Positions 11,465 through 12,555 of a stretch of 12,555 nt of DNA are shown here, piece by piece. Numbering within the stretch: position 1 is the first letter of the stretch; every line of letters begins with the position of its first letter. Below the pieces are notes generated by a model. It was not told where the DNA came from and did not search any database. It saw only the letters and a program-made list of their open reading frames with translations. Origin of the DNA: RYN-431 sp036388295 (GTDB lineage: Bacteria; Planctomycetota; Phycisphaerae; Tepidisphaerales; Tepidisphaeraceae); contig DASVSC010000308.1 of the NCBI GenBank assembly GCA_036388295.1, forward strand, positions 1 to 12,555. The letters are read 5' to 3'. The position numbers were made by a program, and so were the translations under genes.

Positions 11465-12555
11465 TCAGATCGCTTCGTCGATCGCCTTGTCTTCGCCGAC
11501 CAGGTAGATGCTGTTTTTCCCGCCCTTTTTCGCGCCGAACATCAGGGCGCGGTCGGCGGCTTCGATCAGTTCTTCGGGCGTGCGGCCGTCATAAGGATAA
11601 ACCGCCATGCCGCCGCTGACGGTGAGGACGCCTTTGCCCGCGGGGCCGAGCAGGCTGAACTCGGTGAAGTCTTTGTTGCTGAGCAGTTTGCGGAACCGCT
11701 GGGCGATCTGCATCGGCGTGCTGGGCAATCGGCCGGGCGGCTGGCTGGCGTCGTACTGTTGGCGCGGGCCCTCTTTTTCCCAGAAGACGACGGCGAACTC
11801 GTCGCCGCTGATGCGGGCGACCAAGTCGTGATCGCGCGTGGAGCGTTTCATCAGGCCGGCCGTCTGCTTGAGGATTTCGTCGCCGACGCCGTGGCCGAAG
11901 GTGTCGTTGTATTTCTTGAAATTGTCGATGTCGAACAACAGCAGCGTGACGGGGAACCGTTTGGTTTTCGCCTTTTCAATGATGCGCGCGAGGAAGTGGC
12001 GGAAATAGCGATTGTTAGACAAACCGGTCAGTTCGTCGGTGATGGCCAGCTTCTGCAAGCGGGCCTGGCGGTCGTCGATCTGGCGGACCTTGGCCAGCAC
12101 GCCACAGAGGTGGGCCAGTGCGTGCTGGGCGGCGGTTTCGTCGATCCGGCTGTCGGCGTGGCGGGCGACGTTCAAGACCAGCGACGCCGCCGACAGGCTT
12201 TCGCCGCGAAGGGGATGGGTTAGCACCAGTCGGCCGTCGTCATTCGCCGCGGGGGGGCATTCGCCGTCGACGTGCAGGTGCAGGCTGACGGCGGGGCCGA
12301 TGCGCTGGTTGATGGCGTCGACCGCGGCATGGAGCGCACGCTGCGGGTGGTCGAGCATGGCCGACAGCACGAGGTCGGTCAGCGGCAAATCGAGCAGCGG
12401 CTTCAGCGTTTCGTCCGGTGCGTCGACGGCCGTTTCTTCGGGGGCGACGTGCGTTTCCGGGCTGCCGACCAGCGTCTGCTGCAGCTCGCCCGCCTCGGCG
12501 GGGGCGACGACGTAATCATCCGCCCCTTCGTTGATCAAACGGCGCGTCAACGGCT
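11465..12555 (-). CDS. Diguanylate cyclase (GGDEF) with probable receiver domain, N-terminus cut off
   Basis: The frame stays open to the right edge, so the start is missing; about 363 residues are visible. Numbers count from the TTG codon at 12550. The first 27 residues (LINEGADDYVVAP...EL) look like the end of a response-regulator receiver domain. A GAF-like or linker region (50-160) follows, then GGDEF. That domain starts at AITDELTGLSNNRYF (169-183), with DIDNFKKYND (207-216), HGVGDEIL (220-227) and signature SGDEF (248-252) in place of GGDEF. RDHD (239-242) is a correctly placed RxxD inhibitory site, 5 residues before the signature. An extra Pro/Gln-rich loop (about 260-280) lies inside the domain. 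It should make c-di-GMP from two GTP; Ser for the first Gly is tolerated in known active cyclases. It could tune nearby envelope functions, but no direct link is visible. Confidence 0.9.
   Translation of the reverse strand, partial: PLTRRLINEGADDYVVAPAEAGELQQTLVGSPETHVAPEETAVDAPDETLKPLLDLPLTDLVLSAMLDHPQRALHAAVDAINQRIGPAVSLHLHVDGECPPAANDDGRLVLTHPLRGESLSAASLVLNVARHADSRIDETAAQHALAHLCGVLAKVRQIDDRQARLQKLAITDELTGLSNNRYFRHFLARIIEKAKTKRFPVTLLLFDIDNFKKYNDTFGHGVGDEILKQTAGLMKRSTRDHDLVARISGDEFAVVFWEKEGPRQQYDASQPPGRLPSTPMQIAQRFRKLLSNKDFTEFSLLGPAGKGVLTVSGGMAVYPYDGRTPEELIEAADRALMFGAKKGGKNSIYLVGEDKAIDEAI

Overview
The window is GC-rich chromosomal DNA from a free-living Gram-negative-type bacterium. A planctomycete, possibly of the Phycisphaerae, fits best. 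This is inferred from the PEP-CTERM protein with its Pro-Glu-Pro / hydrophobic / Arg-Arg-Arg tail, the glycine-rich RRM protein, the cellulose-synthase-like glycosyltransferase, the Gfo/Idh/MocA oxidoreductase and the gene layout. Almost every gene is its own transcription unit and strands alternate. No rRNA, tRNA, CRISPR array, transposase, integrase or phage gene was seen.

Layout, left to right: the 3' end of a cyclopropane-fatty-acid-synthase-type methyltransferase (+, cut by the left edge); a FemAB/GNAT-like acyltransferase (+); a Gfo/Idh/MocA oxidoreductase (-), tail to tail with the acyltransferase and only 7 bp apart; a membrane acyl-CoA delta-9-type desaturase (+); a glycine-rich RRM RNA-binding protein (+) with a long structured leader and a strong hairpin terminator; a TIGR01777/YfcH-type NAD(P)-dependent epimerase (-); the peroxiredoxin OsmC (+); a family 2 processive glycosyltransferase (+) with its own promoter and a hairpin at the predicted 5' end of its mRNA; a sugar-1-phosphate nucleotidyltransferase (-); an AldO-type alditol oxidase (+), possibly leaderless; a secreted PEP-CTERM protein (-); and a diguanylate cyclase (-) with a probable receiver domain cut by the right edge.

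Themes are the cell envelope and surface (lipid modification and desaturation, polysaccharide polymerisation, nucleotide-sugar supply, a sorted surface protein, c-di-GMP signalling), plus stress response (OsmC, RRM protein) and sugar or polyol oxidation (Gfo/Idh/MocA, AldO). Neighbours mostly have separate promoters, so they are not one operon, and any functional link between them is inference.

The most notable non-coding structure lies at convergent gene ends. The gap after the glycosyltransferase holds a 105-bp inverted element whose two arms carry G-quadruplex motifs, each presented to one of the two incoming transcripts. The gap after the alditol oxidase holds a 71-bp REP-like pair of palindromes. 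The gap after the RRM gene holds a 13-bp-stem terminator. I found no convincing undescribed multi-gene system here. The best leads are these non-coding elements, the 5' leader structures, and the poorly characterised PEP-CTERM and GNAT-like proteins.
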